From Paenibacillus sp. MMS18-CY102 (GTDB taxonomy: Bacteria > Bacillota > Bacilli > Paenibacillales > Paenibacillaceae): a stretch of 64,000 nt of DNA. Positions 16,673 through 25,349 of this stretch are shown one piece after another. Within the stretch, counting starts at the first letter, position 1, and the number at the start of each line of letters is the position of its first letter. The DNA is taken from assembly GCF_009789195.1 (NCBI RefSeq), contig NZ_WSTC01000021.1, positions 1 to 64,000 on the forward strand, written 5' to 3'. The notes under the pieces are model-generated. The model made no database searches and was not told the origin of the DNA. It worked only from the letters and a program-made list of their open reading frames with translations. The translations under genes and the position numbers were made by a program.

Positions 16673-18508
16673 TTAATTAGGGCTGATATTAACAATGTTC
16701 AGCGAAACGCCATTGCCGGCTTGGAAGTCGGTGGTATTGAGCGGGTAGTTATTGCTAGGGCTGACGATTTGAAGCGAAAGAATATCTCCAGCATTAAGAT
16801 GAACGATCGACATATCGGAAAGCGACGAGACCGACGTGGTCGATTGAATGTCACTTTGTGGAATTACGGCACCGTTCACCGTTACACGGGCAGATATTCG
16901 GTCCGACCATCCATTGAAGCGCATCTCGTATTGAATTAGATAAGTTCCAGCAGCAGTAATAAGAAATTGGTCATTCATTCCCAATGGGAGGATTCCGTTC
17001 ATCTGCACACTAGCGAAGGGTACACTCGTACCTGTTGTTTGTGCCATCAAAGGAGCGGAAATTCCAGTTGCTCCAAGGAAGTAGCTGGACATCGTGCCAG
17101 CGGCACCTGTCGCACCTGTTGCACCAGTCGCGCCCGTATTGCCTTGAGGGCCTTGAACGCCTTGCGGGCCTTGTGGTCCCGTAGGTCCGATGCCTCCGGT
17201 AACGCCAGTTGCTCCTGTGTTGCCTTGAACGCCGGTAGCGCCTTGAACGCCTTGAGCGCCAGTAGCGCCCGTTGCGCCAGTAGTGCCTTGAAGGCCTTGC
17301 GCACCCGTCGCGCCCGTTGGGCCAGTAATGCCTTGAAGACCTTGGGCTCCAGTTGCACCAGTTGCGCCCGTGCCTTGGAGACCCTGCGCACCCGTCGCAC
17401 CCGTCGCACCCGTGGCGCCGGTAACACCCTGAATGCCTTGCGCACCTGGTGCACCCGTCGCGCCGATCGCACCAGCAGCACCTGGTGCACCCGTAGCACC
17501 GGCTGCGCCGGGTGCTCCTTGTGAACCTGACGATCCAGGCGCACCCGTCGCGCCGGCAGGGCCGGTAGCACCCGTGGCGCCAGTCTTGCTGAGCTTGGCT
17601 AGCATGTCTTCTGGCACGATTAACGTTTCCGTTACTTCAATCATATTGGCATCGGAGCCCGTGTGAACGATTGATACAGCTTGGCCGTTCTCTAACGAGC
17701 TAACCGATTTCAGTTCGCCTGAATTTTTGCCGAAAATGACCGTATCTGGCGTCACGTTATATGTGGATGTTTTGCCTTGAACCGTGACAGTTAAGCTGTT
17801 CGCGGAAACCGCCGCCACAACACCGAAGGCTACACGCTGTGCAGCGTCCTCTTTGTTATCTGCAGTGAGATAAGGCAGTGAATTGCTAAGGATAACAGCC
17901 ATTTGGGCACGCGTTACCAGCGCCTTAGGCTTAAACAGGTTGCCAGGGAAGCCTTCAATCAACTTTAGCTTATAAGCAACGTTTACATAGCCGAGCAGCT
18001 TCGGCGAAATTTCGGCGCGATCGTTGAATGTAGCCGCTTCATTCGCCCACTCTGCTGCTTCCTTCGAGCGGTTGATTGCTTTGACAGCGATCTCAGTAAT
18101 CCATTCGCGCGAGGCAGCTTGCTGGCCCCAGATCGTTGTGCCCGCCGGCGTAAGCTCGGACTTCTCAATTAATCCAAGCTGGAGCGCAAGTGTGACATAA
18201 GGCTTAGCCCAGTTATCTGCTGGCAGCGTTGCATCGCCTGTAACAGCCGATTGGTCAGCGCCCATCAAGCGAAGCGCCATTGCGACAGCCTCTTGCTTCG
18301 ACACGTTGCTTTGTGGATCGAACTTGCCGTTTTCCCGCCCTTCGATGACTTCGAGCAGCGCCATTTTTGTAATATACTTCTGTGCCCAAGGCAACTGTTT
18401 CACATCGTCAAAATTAGCGTTGTTGGCAGCAAGAGCTTGTCCCGCTTGGCCAGCAAGCATGAGGAGGCCCATGCCTGCTACGACTACGTTTTTAACATCC
18501 TTCTTCAA
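16673..18508 (-). CDS. S-layer homology protein with collagen-like triple-helix region and C1q/BclA-like C-terminal domain
   Basis: About 611 residues from the TTG at 18508, which sits 9 bases after AGGGAG; a TTG at 18517 abuts the site and is less likely. Order: signal peptide ending ALAANN; SLH-type repeats to about residue 210 ([59 protein letters not shown]); a small beta domain; about 150 residues of Gly-X-Y repeats rich in GAT/GAQ/GLQ triplets (DNA 17087-17580); then a compact domain ([20 protein letters not shown] to the end) of the type that caps bacterial collagen-like proteins. Predicted to be cell-wall bound through the SLH region and project a trimeric collagen stalk. Confidence 0.9.
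   Translation of the reverse strand: MKKDVKNVVVAGMGLLMLAGQAGQALAANNANFDDVKQLPWAQKYITKMALLEVIEGRENGKFDPQSNVSKQEAVAMALRLMGADQSAVTGDATLPADNWAKPYVTLALQLGLIEKSELTPAGTTIWGQQAASREWITEIAVKAINRSKEAAEWANEAATFNDRAEISPKLLGYVNVAYKLKLIEGFPGNLFKPKALVTRAQMAVILSNSLPYLTADNKEDAAQRVAFGVVAAVSANSLTVTVQGKTSTYNVTPDTVIFGKNSGELKSVSSLENGQAVSIVHTGSDANMIEVTETLIVPEDMLAKLSKTGATGATGPAGATGAPGSSGSQGAPGAAGATGAPGAAGAIGATGAPGAQGIQGVTGATGATGATGAQGLQGTGATGATGAQGLQGITGPTGATGAQGLQGTTGATGATGAQGVQGATGVQGNTGATGVTGGIGPTGPQGPQGVQGPQGNTGATGATGATGAAGTMSSYFLGATGISAPLMAQTTGTSVPFASVQMNGILPLGMNDQFLITAAGTYLIQYEMRFNGWSDRISARVTVNGAVIPQSDIQSTTSVSSLSDMSIVHLNAGDILSLQIVSPSNNYPLNTTDFQAGNGVSLNIVNISPN
17087..17580 (-). repeat. Gly-X-Y coding repeats of the collagen-like gene
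   Basis: A tandem run of degenerate 9-18 bp units encoding G-A-T, G-A-Q and G-L-Q triplets. The repeats make it a likely spot for length change by slippage or unequal recombination. Confidence 0.85.
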
Positions 18509-18755
18509 TTTCCACAACTCCCTTTATGCATTAACAAGATGACAGTTAAACCATTTTGCTTAAACCAATTAATTAATGATGAAAATATGATTGTTATCTA
18601 CTAAATTAGTAGTTACATAGTCCCATAGAGTAGTATATTTAAAATTCAAGTTTATAACAATCAGTATTTTCAATGGAATATCGCTTTAATTGGTTGAAAT
18701 TGTATATATAAAATGATTGCAAACCTGTCTCAGTAATGCTTCTGTCCGAAAGGGG

Positions 18756-19547
18756 TTATTGTGAATCCCGCTTGCTGATGCAGTGTGCGGCCAATGCCTT
18801 TATTTCGCTGCTCATTCGCTGATTAATTGGATAGATATTCTCTAAGAACGAAAGCGTCTGAAGCGCGGACTCGGGAACCTTTCCATAGCCTTGCATCATA
18901 TTGCTGATACCCGCCGCAAATTGCGGAAACCGTGCCTCTGCACGCCGCTCATTGCCGAACACGTCGGGGTAATAGTCGACCTCGGGCTCGACCAAATGAA
19001 GAATGGACAGGATGCTGTCCACCGCATAGCTCTCAACAAACCGCAGCGCAGATAACCTCTCGCCCCGCGCATACCGCCCAAGCCCAACGTAGAGATTGGT
19101 CAGCGCTTCACCTACCGCGTGGTCGAGGGAGGACGCCCGCCGGGACGGAATGGCCGCTTTCCCAGAGACAATGCCATCGTTGGCAAAATGCGGGGCTTTC
19201 CACACCATGCGGCCTCCTGTATACGAAGCGTGCTCAAGCTCAGTTTCCTCGAACACAGCGAACTCGCCATAAATGCCATCTTCAAACAATATTTTGGAGC
19301 CGATGTCGCAGTTTTTAAACGCGTAGGCGAGCGGATGGGCCTCCTCTAGCCAATCCACTCGGTCGATGTAGCGCTGCTTGCTCCCCGGAGCGGTTACAAC
19401 GAAGAAATCGAGATCCGAATAGTCGTCGATTCGAGCCGTCTCCGTCCCCACCGAACCTAGCCCGAATAGGGCTAACACATCGCCGTTTTTCTCCAGCACT
19501 TTGCCGATGCCCTCTAACCGTTGCAGTAACGCTTGTTTTTTGTCCAT
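18756..19547 (-). CDS. Nucleotidyltransferase-domain protein
   Basis: Protein of 263 residues starting at MDKKQALLQRL; AAGGAG precedes this ATG, and a longer in-frame reading upstream has no site. The pol-beta superfamily nucleotidyltransferase motif is clear: LFGLGSVGTETARIDDYSDLDFFVV, cut as GLGSVGTETARIDDYSDLDF, with GS...DxSDxD metal ligands. The remaining helical part resembles aminoglycoside/lincosamide nucleotidyltransferases (ANT), but no drug substrate can be assigned. The ~100-bp repeated element A lies between its promoter region and its start. Confidence 0.8.
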   Translation of the reverse strand: MDKKQALLQRLEGIGKVLEKNGDVLALFGLGSVGTETARIDDYSDLDFFVVTAPGSKQRYIDRVDWLEEAHPLAYAFKNCDIGSKILFEDGIYGEFAVFEETELEHASYTGGRMVWKAPHFANDGIVSGKAAIPSRRASSLDHAVGEALTNLYVGLGRYARGERLSALRFVESYAVDSILSILHLVEPEVDYYPDVFGNERRAEARFPQFAAGISNMMQGYGKVPESALQTLSFLENIYPINQRMSSEIKALAAHCISKRDSQ

Positions 19548-19589
19548 CGTAATGCTCCTTCCATTGGCTGATTGATTGGATGAACGCCA

Positions 19590-19691
19590 AAAAGGGTCCA
19601 ACTTCGCTAAGTAGCGAGGTTGAACCCTAGGGTTGCATAGCCTTCGATATTCACTAATAAAGTAGCACGGGCTCCGAATCGTGTCAATTGG
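19590..19691 (-). ncRNA. Repeated ~100-bp element, copy A: candidate small RNA or attenuator leader
   Basis: Read on the minus strand: TTGACA (19686-19681), a 17-bp spacer, TACTTT, then about 35 bases ending in a strong stem-loop (GGGTTCAACCTCGCTA pairing with TAGCGAAGTTGGACCC) and a T-run. Copy B at 21165-21265 shares most bases. In copy A the stem lies about 40 bases upstream of the nucleotidyltransferase start, so it could act as an attenuator; in copy B no gene follows, which favours a free-standing short RNA. No known RNA family recognised. Confidence 0.45.
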
Positions 19692-19783
19692 CTGAAAAGA
19701 ATATCGCCAAAGGATCGGAAGATTTGTTATGGTAGATCTGTACAATAAGTAAAAACTTACCACAACTTTTAAGGGGAATCATC

Positions 19784-20770
19784 ATGCACACCGACAATCC
19801 TATCGCTTTACGTTCTGTACTGAATCCTCAATATTTAGTTTCTGAATTAAGTGGCCAGTATGGCCTGGGAAACTGGGAACAATGTTTATTTTGGTTGCGA
19901 GGCTTAAATGATACATACCGCGTTCGGACTTCTAACGGGTTATTCATTTTGCGGATATACCGCCATGGCATTAGTGAAAATGATGTTGCTTATGAGCTGT
20001 CCTTGCTAGAGCAGTTGAAAGCGGACCTTCGTTCGTCGTTAGTCACCAATGTGGCGGAGCCGATCTGCAAAACAGACGGCAGCGGATACACCGTGTTGGA
20101 AGCGCCAGAAGGGAGGCGTATGGCAGTCCTTTTCCGGCATATCGATGGGACGGAAAATGGCCTCACAGATGAGGCGTCCTGCTATGCCTTCGGCCAATCG
20201 GCCGCCGAGCTGCATGCCGCAATGGATGGGCTAGTGCTGCAGCGGCCACGGCATGAGCTGGATGCTGGCTTTCTTATTAACCAGCCGCTTGAACGAATTG
20301 TAGGCTATATTGGCGAGCAGCATGAGCATACGCCATTCTTGCGGTCATATGCCGCCTCCTTACTAGACCGGCTTGCCGCCGTTTCCAAGCAGGGGCTCGA
20401 TTGGGGAATTTGCCACGGGGATATGCATGGCAATAACAATGCGTTTCAGGAAGGGGCGCATTTTACCCATTATGATTTTGAATGGTCTGCTAAGGGCTGG
20501 CGTGCGTATGATTTGGCGCAAGTAAAGGCGCGGAAAAGGCAGCCGGAACACAATCGGGAGCTGCTGTGGCAAGCGCTGCTGGCAGGGTATCGCACTATTC
20601 GGGCGTTGCCTGAACAAGATGAGGCGGCAATCGGCCTGTTCATCAGCATTCGAAGGCTGTGGGTCATGAGCCTGGATGTTGCTTTTATCCCGACTGATTT
20701 GGGCGCACTGGATTACGGGCAGGAGTGGCTGGAAGGGTTTATTGCGGAATTTCGTGAGAGAAGCATGTAG
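19784..20770 (+). CDS. Aminoglycoside phosphotransferase/choline kinase (APH) family protein
   Basis: Protein of 328 residues with the APH kinase fold: the nucleotide-binding lobe (LNDTYRV, FILRIYRH) and the catalytic loop ICHGDMHGNNNAF (Brenner-type HGDxxxxN), followed by THYDFEWSAKGWRAYDL where the DFE replaces DFG-like metal motif. It resembles the homoserine-kinase-type ThrB2/YerI group more than true resistance enzymes; substrate unknown. AAGGGGA precedes the ATG. A decayed fragment of a close relative lies at 23581-23720. Confidence 0.85.
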   Translation: MHTDNPIALRSVLNPQYLVSELSGQYGLGNWEQCLFWLRGLNDTYRVRTSNGLFILRIYRHGISENDVAYELSLLEQLKADLRSSLVTNVAEPICKTDGSGYTVLEAPEGRRMAVLFRHIDGTENGLTDEASCYAFGQSAAELHAAMDGLVLQRPRHELDAGFLINQPLERIVGYIGEQHEHTPFLRSYAASLLDRLAAVSKQGLDWGICHGDMHGNNNAFQEGAHFTHYDFEWSAKGWRAYDLAQVKARKRQPEHNRELLWQALLAGYRTIRALPEQDEAAIGLFISIRRLWVMSLDVAFIPTDLGALDYGQEWLEGFIAEFRERSM

Positions 20771-20809
20771 GCCAAATAACGATTCTATTCAAATAAGGAG
20801 CGATTAGCG

Positions 20810-21151
20810 ATGAATCAAGAAGTAACGGATTTTATTGAAACGGTGAAAGAGCCTTGGCAGAAGGAGCTATGCACGCAGCTGCGTCTTCTGGTGCATGGCG
20901 CTATTCCGGATTTTCAGGAGCGGATCCAGTATAAGAAGCCCCATTTTCTGAAAAATGGCAAGTACGCGGCTGTTATCTCCACATCCAAAGAAGCGGTCAG
21001 TTTCACGATCTTTAACGCAAGCGAACTGTCGCTTCCAGAAGGGCTATTCGACGGGCCGGCAGAGCGAAAGACGACTAAGATTCGCCAAGGCCAGGAGGTA
21101 GACAGCGAGCTGTTGTCTGCGTTGGTTAGCCAGGCGGCTTTTGGGTTGTAA
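20810..21151 (+). CDS. DUF1801 (YdhG-like) protein
   Basis: Protein of 113 residues. The pattern VTDFIETVKEPWQKEL, IPDFQERIQYKKPHFLKNGKYAA (cut) and ISTSKEAVSFTIFN is typical of DUF1801, a small alpha/beta family of unknown biochemical role. AAGGAGCG precedes the ATG. It follows the phosphotransferase by 39 bp and both lie between the two copies of the ~100-bp repeat. Confidence 0.8.
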   Translation: MNQEVTDFIETVKEPWQKELCTQLRLLVHGAIPDFQERIQYKKPHFLKNGKYAAVISTSKEAVSFTIFNASELSLPEGLFDGPAERKTTKIRQGQEVDSELLSALVSQAAFGL

Positions 21152-21164
21152 TTTGCAGGCACAC

Positions 21165-21265
21165 AAAAAAAGGTCCCACTTCGCTTAGTAGCGAGGTTGA
21201 ACCCTAGAATTGCGTAGCCTTCGATATTCATTAATAAAGCAGCGCGGGGTCAAAAGGCGTCAATT
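21165..21265 (-). ncRNA. Repeated ~100-bp element, copy B: candidate small RNA
   Basis: Minus strand: TTGACG, 16-bp spacer, TGCTTT, then the conserved GAATATCGAAGGCTACGCAA block and a stem-loop with a run of seven T. It is nearly identical in order and sequence to copy A. It lies downstream of the lipoprotein gene and faces the end of the DUF1801 gene, with no gene to regulate in cis. Confidence 0.45.
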
Positions 21266-21323
21266 CAGATCTGCGTTGCAAGACTGGAAGCTACCGCGCT
21301 TTGTCATCACGGATTCATGGGTT

Positions 21324-21797
21324 TCAGCTGGTTACGGATATCTTTAATAGCTCCAGCAGCTTTTCTATTTCTTCACGGTCCACCTCATATTGATGATCGA
21401 GGCGATCGACTCCGAAAGCGAATGAGTGGGAGGAGCCATCCAATGGGATGATTAATTTGTCGCCAATTTTACCAGGCAGCACTTCAATTGAGCCATTGAA
21501 TTTTACCGCTAGTAAACGGTTCGTATTTTCAAGATGCGTTTTATAATCTTCTGCAAAGCATTTACTGCATATGTTCTTTCTCGAATCTAAAATGATGTTG
21601 ACTTGTCGAATAATTTCATTATACTGTCCTGAATCTTCTTTGATATTAATATATTTATTATTATTTTTGTATAAAACCTCATTAATGCCAGTGAGTGATG
21701 AATTACTGCTCGATTGAGAGCAAGCTGAAAAAATCAAAATCATAAATAGATTCAATAAAGTGATTCTGAAAAAAACATTGTTTTTAATAATTTTCAT
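21324..21797 (-). CDS. Small lipoprotein, AT-rich
   Basis: Protein of 157 residues with a lipobox (LIFSAC) giving Cys26. The mature part is polar with a CSKC pair around residue 78 (ICSKCFAEDYK) and a C-terminal helix rich in Glu/Leu. No family recognised. The gene is clearly more AT-rich than its neighbours and lies next to the equally AT-rich caspase-like gene, which suggests joint acquisition. A strong hairpin separates the two. Confidence 0.65.
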   Translation of the reverse strand: MKIIKNNVFFRITLLNLFMILIFSACSQSSSNSSLTGINEVLYKNNNKYINIKEDSGQYNEIIRQVNIILDSRKNICSKCFAEDYKTHLENTNRLLAVKFNGSIEVLPGKIGDKLIIPLDGSSHSFAFGVDRLDHQYEVDREEIEKLLELLKISVTS

Positions 21798-21829
21798 AAA
21801 ATCATTCCCTTCATTAATTAAAGACTCAA

Positions 21830-21869
21830 AAATCCAAGGCCTGAATGATTAAACTCAGGCCTTGGATTT
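21830..21869. terminator. Rho-independent terminator
   Basis: Perfect 15-bp arms (AAATCCAAGGCCTGA and its complement) around a 10-base loop, with T-rich sequence on the exit side for the minus strand. It ends the caspase-like gene at 21873. Confidence 0.9.
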
Positions 21870-21872
21870 TAT

Positions 21873-23483
21873 TTATTCGGAAAACTTAACTTCACCTATC
21901 TCATAATTCTTGTTAATCTCTTCAAACATGTTATCTAAAAATTCATCCCCGTCAATTATTTCACCGTTCTCTGCATTAACGTAAGCTGAGTCAGACCCAC
22001 TTGTTACTTTCCATGCAGGTGTTAATTCTGACTGTTCGACAAAGAACGAGTTCGAGAAATATACCAATTCTGCTGAATCAAACTCACGCATGAGATTGCT
22101 TTTATTATTTCTTTTCAGATATTCTTCTCCTGCTTCTTTGGCTTTTTCGAAGTCCACAATCTGTGTCATTGGTTTCGAAGCAGTTGTCCGGTCAATTTCT
22201 CTCCAAAGCCTAAAGAAGTAGTTAATCCCTTCGCTATCGATCATGACCTTTATAGAATCTCCGGCGTAACCATCAACGGTTACGCCATCAATTTTACGTT
22301 TATACTCAAGTAGATAACCATTTGTTACTTGTTGTTGAGTATTGGCATCTTCTGTGATCTGAGGCATAACGGCAGAGAGTTGCGCATCGGAAGGAAGTCC
22401 ACCATTTTGTTTTAAAAATTTCCCGGCCTGTACTAAAGCTTCATCAGGGCTGAACCCAATTGGTTTTTCCGACATTTCTCTATAATAATTGATTGCGCCA
22501 GATGGATATTCGATTAGTGTTGATGCGCCATCTGTATACACAGAATTGTTACTTCTATTTATTTTTTGTTTCAAGCTTTGCATTTTCATTAAGTTCTGGG
22601 CGATTCTATCGATATCAATATTCTCTTTTTTCAGCACAACACTTTCTTTTAGTTTTGAGCTCTCATCGCTGTCAAGAGGAGACGTGGCAAGGGACGAAAC
22701 CGATAAATAAAACCCACCGCCATTATACCAATGATAAATGTCACTTGTCCCTGATTGATCAGCAGTCATGCCCGATGAAACATAGAAGTAATCATTTTCA
22801 TTATTTTTATGTCCAGTAACCGCCCAATCATACTCACTATAATCGGTGTTGGCATATTTCCAAGCATCAATAATTTTTATTGGAGCGCCACCAGTTGCAC
22901 CAGTCGCTTTATTATAGAATGATCCAATAATGGACAAATCGGTATTTTCATTTGACGGGTCACGGTATCCTAGCAGATGATGTCCGCCATAACTTAACAC
23001 ATTAGCCCATGAGTTCTTTTTTAATACGTTGCATGCTGCAAAAATTGCAATTTCAAAATCTTCGGAGTCTGTATTGTCCCAACCTTTCCATGATGAACCA
23101 ATTGTATCCCAATTCACATATGAGTTTACGGGGGCGTTATTACCGGCATACGCTTTTAGAGCCAGACTTCCGTTAGTGCTTCCATGACCCGTAAAATAAA
23201 TTACGTCATCACTTTTAGCGTTAGTAAAGTCTGATGGTGTTACGTCAGCATTATATTGTGTTGTTACAGGTGTCCAAGGAAAACTAGCTGTGCCAACGAG
23301 TTTATTGGCAAACCAAGTTGCATCATCATTACCAGCTAATGGTCCCCATCCTAGATCAGTTGCGTGATCGTAACTTTTTACACCAAATACAGATGCACTA
23401 GTTTCCGCCATTGCAGCTTGTGGAATTGTTGTTCCTGCAATGAGAACGACGGCTACAAATCCAGCAATTGATTTTCGTAACAA
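21873..23483 (-). CDS. Secreted protein with putative caspase-like (clan CD) domain and PepSY/YycH-like C-terminus
   Basis: Protein of 536 residues with a signal peptide cut near AMAETS (about 26). Residues about 30-260 look like a caspase/gingipain-type fold: a strand-end His in DVIYFTGHGSTNGSLAL (His about 99) and a later strand-end Cys in EIAIFAACNVLKK (Cys about 152), the standard His-Cys dyad spacing. This resembles the DUF6345 group. Residues about 290-536 resemble PepSY/YycH-type inhibitory propeptide modules (INYYREMSEKPIGFSPDEAL, TPAWKVTSGSDSAYVNAENG). Possibly a self-inhibited surface peptidase. TTG start after AGGAGG. Markedly AT-rich. Confidence 0.6.
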   Translation of the reverse strand: MLRKSIAGFVAVVLIAGTTIPQAAMAETSASVFGVKSYDHATDLGWGPLAGNDDATWFANKLVGTASFPWTPVTTQYNADVTPSDFTNAKSDDVIYFTGHGSTNGSLALKAYAGNNAPVNSYVNWDTIGSSWKGWDNTDSEDFEIAIFAACNVLKKNSWANVLSYGGHHLLGYRDPSNENTDLSIIGSFYNKATGATGGAPIKIIDAWKYANTDYSEYDWAVTGHKNNENDYFYVSSGMTADQSGTSDIYHWYNGGGFYLSVSSLATSPLDSDESSKLKESVVLKKENIDIDRIAQNLMKMQSLKQKINRSNNSVYTDGASTLIEYPSGAINYYREMSEKPIGFSPDEALVQAGKFLKQNGGLPSDAQLSAVMPQITEDANTQQQVTNGYLLEYKRKIDGVTVDGYAGDSIKVMIDSEGINYFFRLWREIDRTTASKPMTQIVDFEKAKEAGEEYLKRNNKSNLMREFDSAELVYFSNSFFVEQSELTPAWKVTSGSDSAYVNAENGEIIDGDEFLDNMFEEINKNYEIGEVKFSE

Positions 23484-23580
23484 TTTTATTCCTCCTATGT
23501 AAGTTTTTTGCTTTATGTACTAAACTCTAATTCAAAGCTTTAGGAAGGTGAATAGGCCTTGAGTAAGAATATCGTCAAAT

Positions 23581-23720
23581 GAACAACTCCAGACTAATGC
23601 TTTATTTTCTTGAGACATATGGCATTGGCGAGAACGATGTAGCGTATGAACTATCCGTACTTAAGCAATTGAAAGAGATCCTCCAGTTCTCGTTAGGCAT
23701 GAATGTCGCGAAGATAATAT
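23581..23720 (+). pseudogene. Remnant of an APH-family phosphotransferase gene
   Basis: One frame reads TYGIGENDVAYELSVLKQL followed by KEILQFSLGMNVAKI, which matches residues about 65-100 of the intact phosphotransferase at 19784-20770 (RHGISENDVAYELSLLEQL). Everything before and after is gone, and the flanks hold stops. It is a decayed fragment of a second gene copy. The rest of the gap 23484-23875 holds nothing recognisable apart from the promoter region of the next gene. Confidence 0.75.
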
Positions 23721-23875
23721 CCAAATATTTCTAAGTTTTTTGGACGGACTCAACTTTGTTGACCCGTACTTACTATTGAGGCGGACGACAACACTGTTTC
23801 TCTAGACCCACACACCCTCCATCATCTATGATTAAGACCGTTGTTTTTTAAAGGGATTGATGGAGGTACTGTGCT

Positions 23876-24793
23876 GTGAGTAATGAAAGAGGTTCATCGA
23901 GTGTGTTTGCAATCTGGATAAGCTTGATCAGCAATTTGTTGCTGACGGGCATTAAGCTGATCGTCGGGTTTTTATTCAATAGCCAGGTGCTTATCGCAGA
24001 CGGCGTGCACAATGCGGGCGATGTGATCGCTACGATGGCGGCATTAGGTTCAGCAAAGGTTGCGCAGAAGCCCGCCGATGACGACCATCCTTATGGCCAT
24101 GGCAAAAGCGAGCTGATCGGCTCTGCGATCGTCGCCATCGTTATGGTGTTCGCAGCGTTGTTCATTGCTTATCACTCGATTACATCATTTTTTCATATTG
24201 CTGCTGAGGCGAGCGTTATTGCATTGATTGCTGCAGCGGTCTCGTTAGTGTGGAAGCAGTGGCTGTACATCTATTGCATTCGGCTTAGCCGAAAGACGAG
24301 CAGCAAGAGCCTTGAGGCTACGGCCTACGACCATTTGGCTGATGTGTATGCGTCGTTGGCTGCTGTCATCGGTATCGGTGCGGCGATTGTCGGCGATAAG
24401 CTCGATATTAGCATGCTAAGCTACGGGGATGCAGCGGCGGGCATTGTGGTCGCTTACTTCGTACTAAAGCTTGCGTACCATATGGGCAAGGACGCAGTCG
24501 ATGTGTTAATGGAGAAGGCCGTGTCACCGGAGAAGCTACTGGAATATGAGCGGCTTGTATTCTCGGTGGATGAGGTAAAACGGATTGACCGCTTGCGCGC
24601 GAGGGAGTTCGGCCAATATGTCATGGTCGACGTTCGAGTCGGCATTCCAGCGCAACTGAGCGTCCAAGAAGGCCATGATGTGTCCCGCAAAATCAAACAG
24701 ACGATCATGAACCATCACACCGACGTGGAGGAAGTGCTCATCCACTTAAACCCTTGGTATGAGGAAGAGGGGCACTCGAACAAGGGCAAGTAA
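23876..24793 (+). CDS. Cation diffusion facilitator (CDF) family transporter
   Basis: Protein of 305 residues with six membrane segments and the CDF signature: LIADGVHNAGDVIATMAALGS in segment II with H-N-x-x-D, DHPYGHGKSELIGS in the loop, and AYDHLADVYASLAAVIG in segment V. The C-terminal cytoplasmic ferredoxin-like domain (DVLMEKAVSPEKL to EVLIHLNPW) is complete. It exports a divalent cation in exchange for protons; HN/HD sites fit Zn, Mn or Fe. GTG start 8 bases after GGAGGT. Confidence 0.9.
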   Translation: MSNERGSSSVFAIWISLISNLLLTGIKLIVGFLFNSQVLIADGVHNAGDVIATMAALGSAKVAQKPADDDHPYGHGKSELIGSAIVAIVMVFAALFIAYHSITSFFHIAAEASVIALIAAAVSLVWKQWLYIYCIRLSRKTSSKSLEATAYDHLADVYASLAAVIGIGAAIVGDKLDISMLSYGDAAAGIVVAYFVLKLAYHMGKDAVDVLMEKAVSPEKLLEYERLVFSVDEVKRIDRLRAREFGQYVMVDVRVGIPAQLSVQEGHDVSRKIKQTIMNHHTDVEEVLIHLNPWYEEEGHSNKGK

Positions 24794-24836
24794 CGAGGGG
24801 TGTTGCTGTGCATGGGCAGGGCTGCTGAGGATGCTG

Positions 24837-25044
24837 CCATTGCATGCTGTACAACGGCAACGGCTTCGAGGACGATGATGCGAGCCGCCATTGTATTTGG
24901 TACAATGGCTCATCCGCGATCTCTGCTAATTGGCTCGTTTTGGGGCGTTCTGCGTATGGTTTGTATGCTGACGGTTGCACAAAATGCAATGGCCGGCTGC
25001 ATTTCGCCACTAATGTGCCTTTTTCATTGCACAGGCTGCAATGG
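24837..25044. repeat. Four 21-bp palindromes of the CATTGYA-N5-TRCAATG family
   Basis: Copies at 24837-24857, 24888-24908, 24972-24992 and 25024-25044. Each is 8+5+8: an arm of the type NCATTGYA, a variable 5-base centre, and the complementary arm TRCAATGR. The second copy is perfect (CCATTGTA/TACAATGG). Other copies lie at 54784-54929 and 63046-63066. The centres vary while arms are kept, the mark of selection for base pairing or for a dimeric protein site. Confidence 0.75.
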
Positions 25045-25215
25045 CAGCAGCATTGGCTGTCGCAGCTAGCGGCCTGCGGCCGGTTACGTTGCGGCGGGTT
25101 GGCTACGGTCCGCTGCCAGCTGCCGATCGGCTGCAGCCAGTGCCAGTTGCCTGCAGCAATCCCGCGGCAATTGCCGCCAATGAGGGCCCGGGTGAAGACG
25201 GGCTAAAGCAAGCAG

Positions 25216-25254
25216 AACCGGGAAGCTGCCGTAGAGGCGGCTTCCCGGTTTTTT
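25216..25254 (+). terminator. Rho-independent terminator
   Basis: AACCGGGAAGCTGCC pairs with GGCGGCTTCCCGGTT and is followed by T6. It is 420 bp after the CDF stop, with no gene between; the intervening DNA carries the 21-bp palindromes. Confidence 0.85.
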
Positions 25255-25349
25255 GCGGCTGCGCGTGCATCAGCTTGCGGAGTTGCACGGCTGCCGGCAC
25301 CCGTGGCGGGCGGTCTGGCAGCCGTGCGGCCTGTAGCCCCTTAAATTTT

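Noticed and set aside
17047-17571. Long frames on both strands across the collagen repeats
   Set aside because: They are shadows of the Gly-X-Y repeat; the SLH-collagen frame has signal peptide, SLH and capping domains in register.
19590-19691. T-box leader for the nucleotidyltransferase gene
   Set aside because: The AGGGTTCAACC segment only loosely resembles the T-box antiterminator, there is no stem I or specifier loop, and copy B has no downstream gene.
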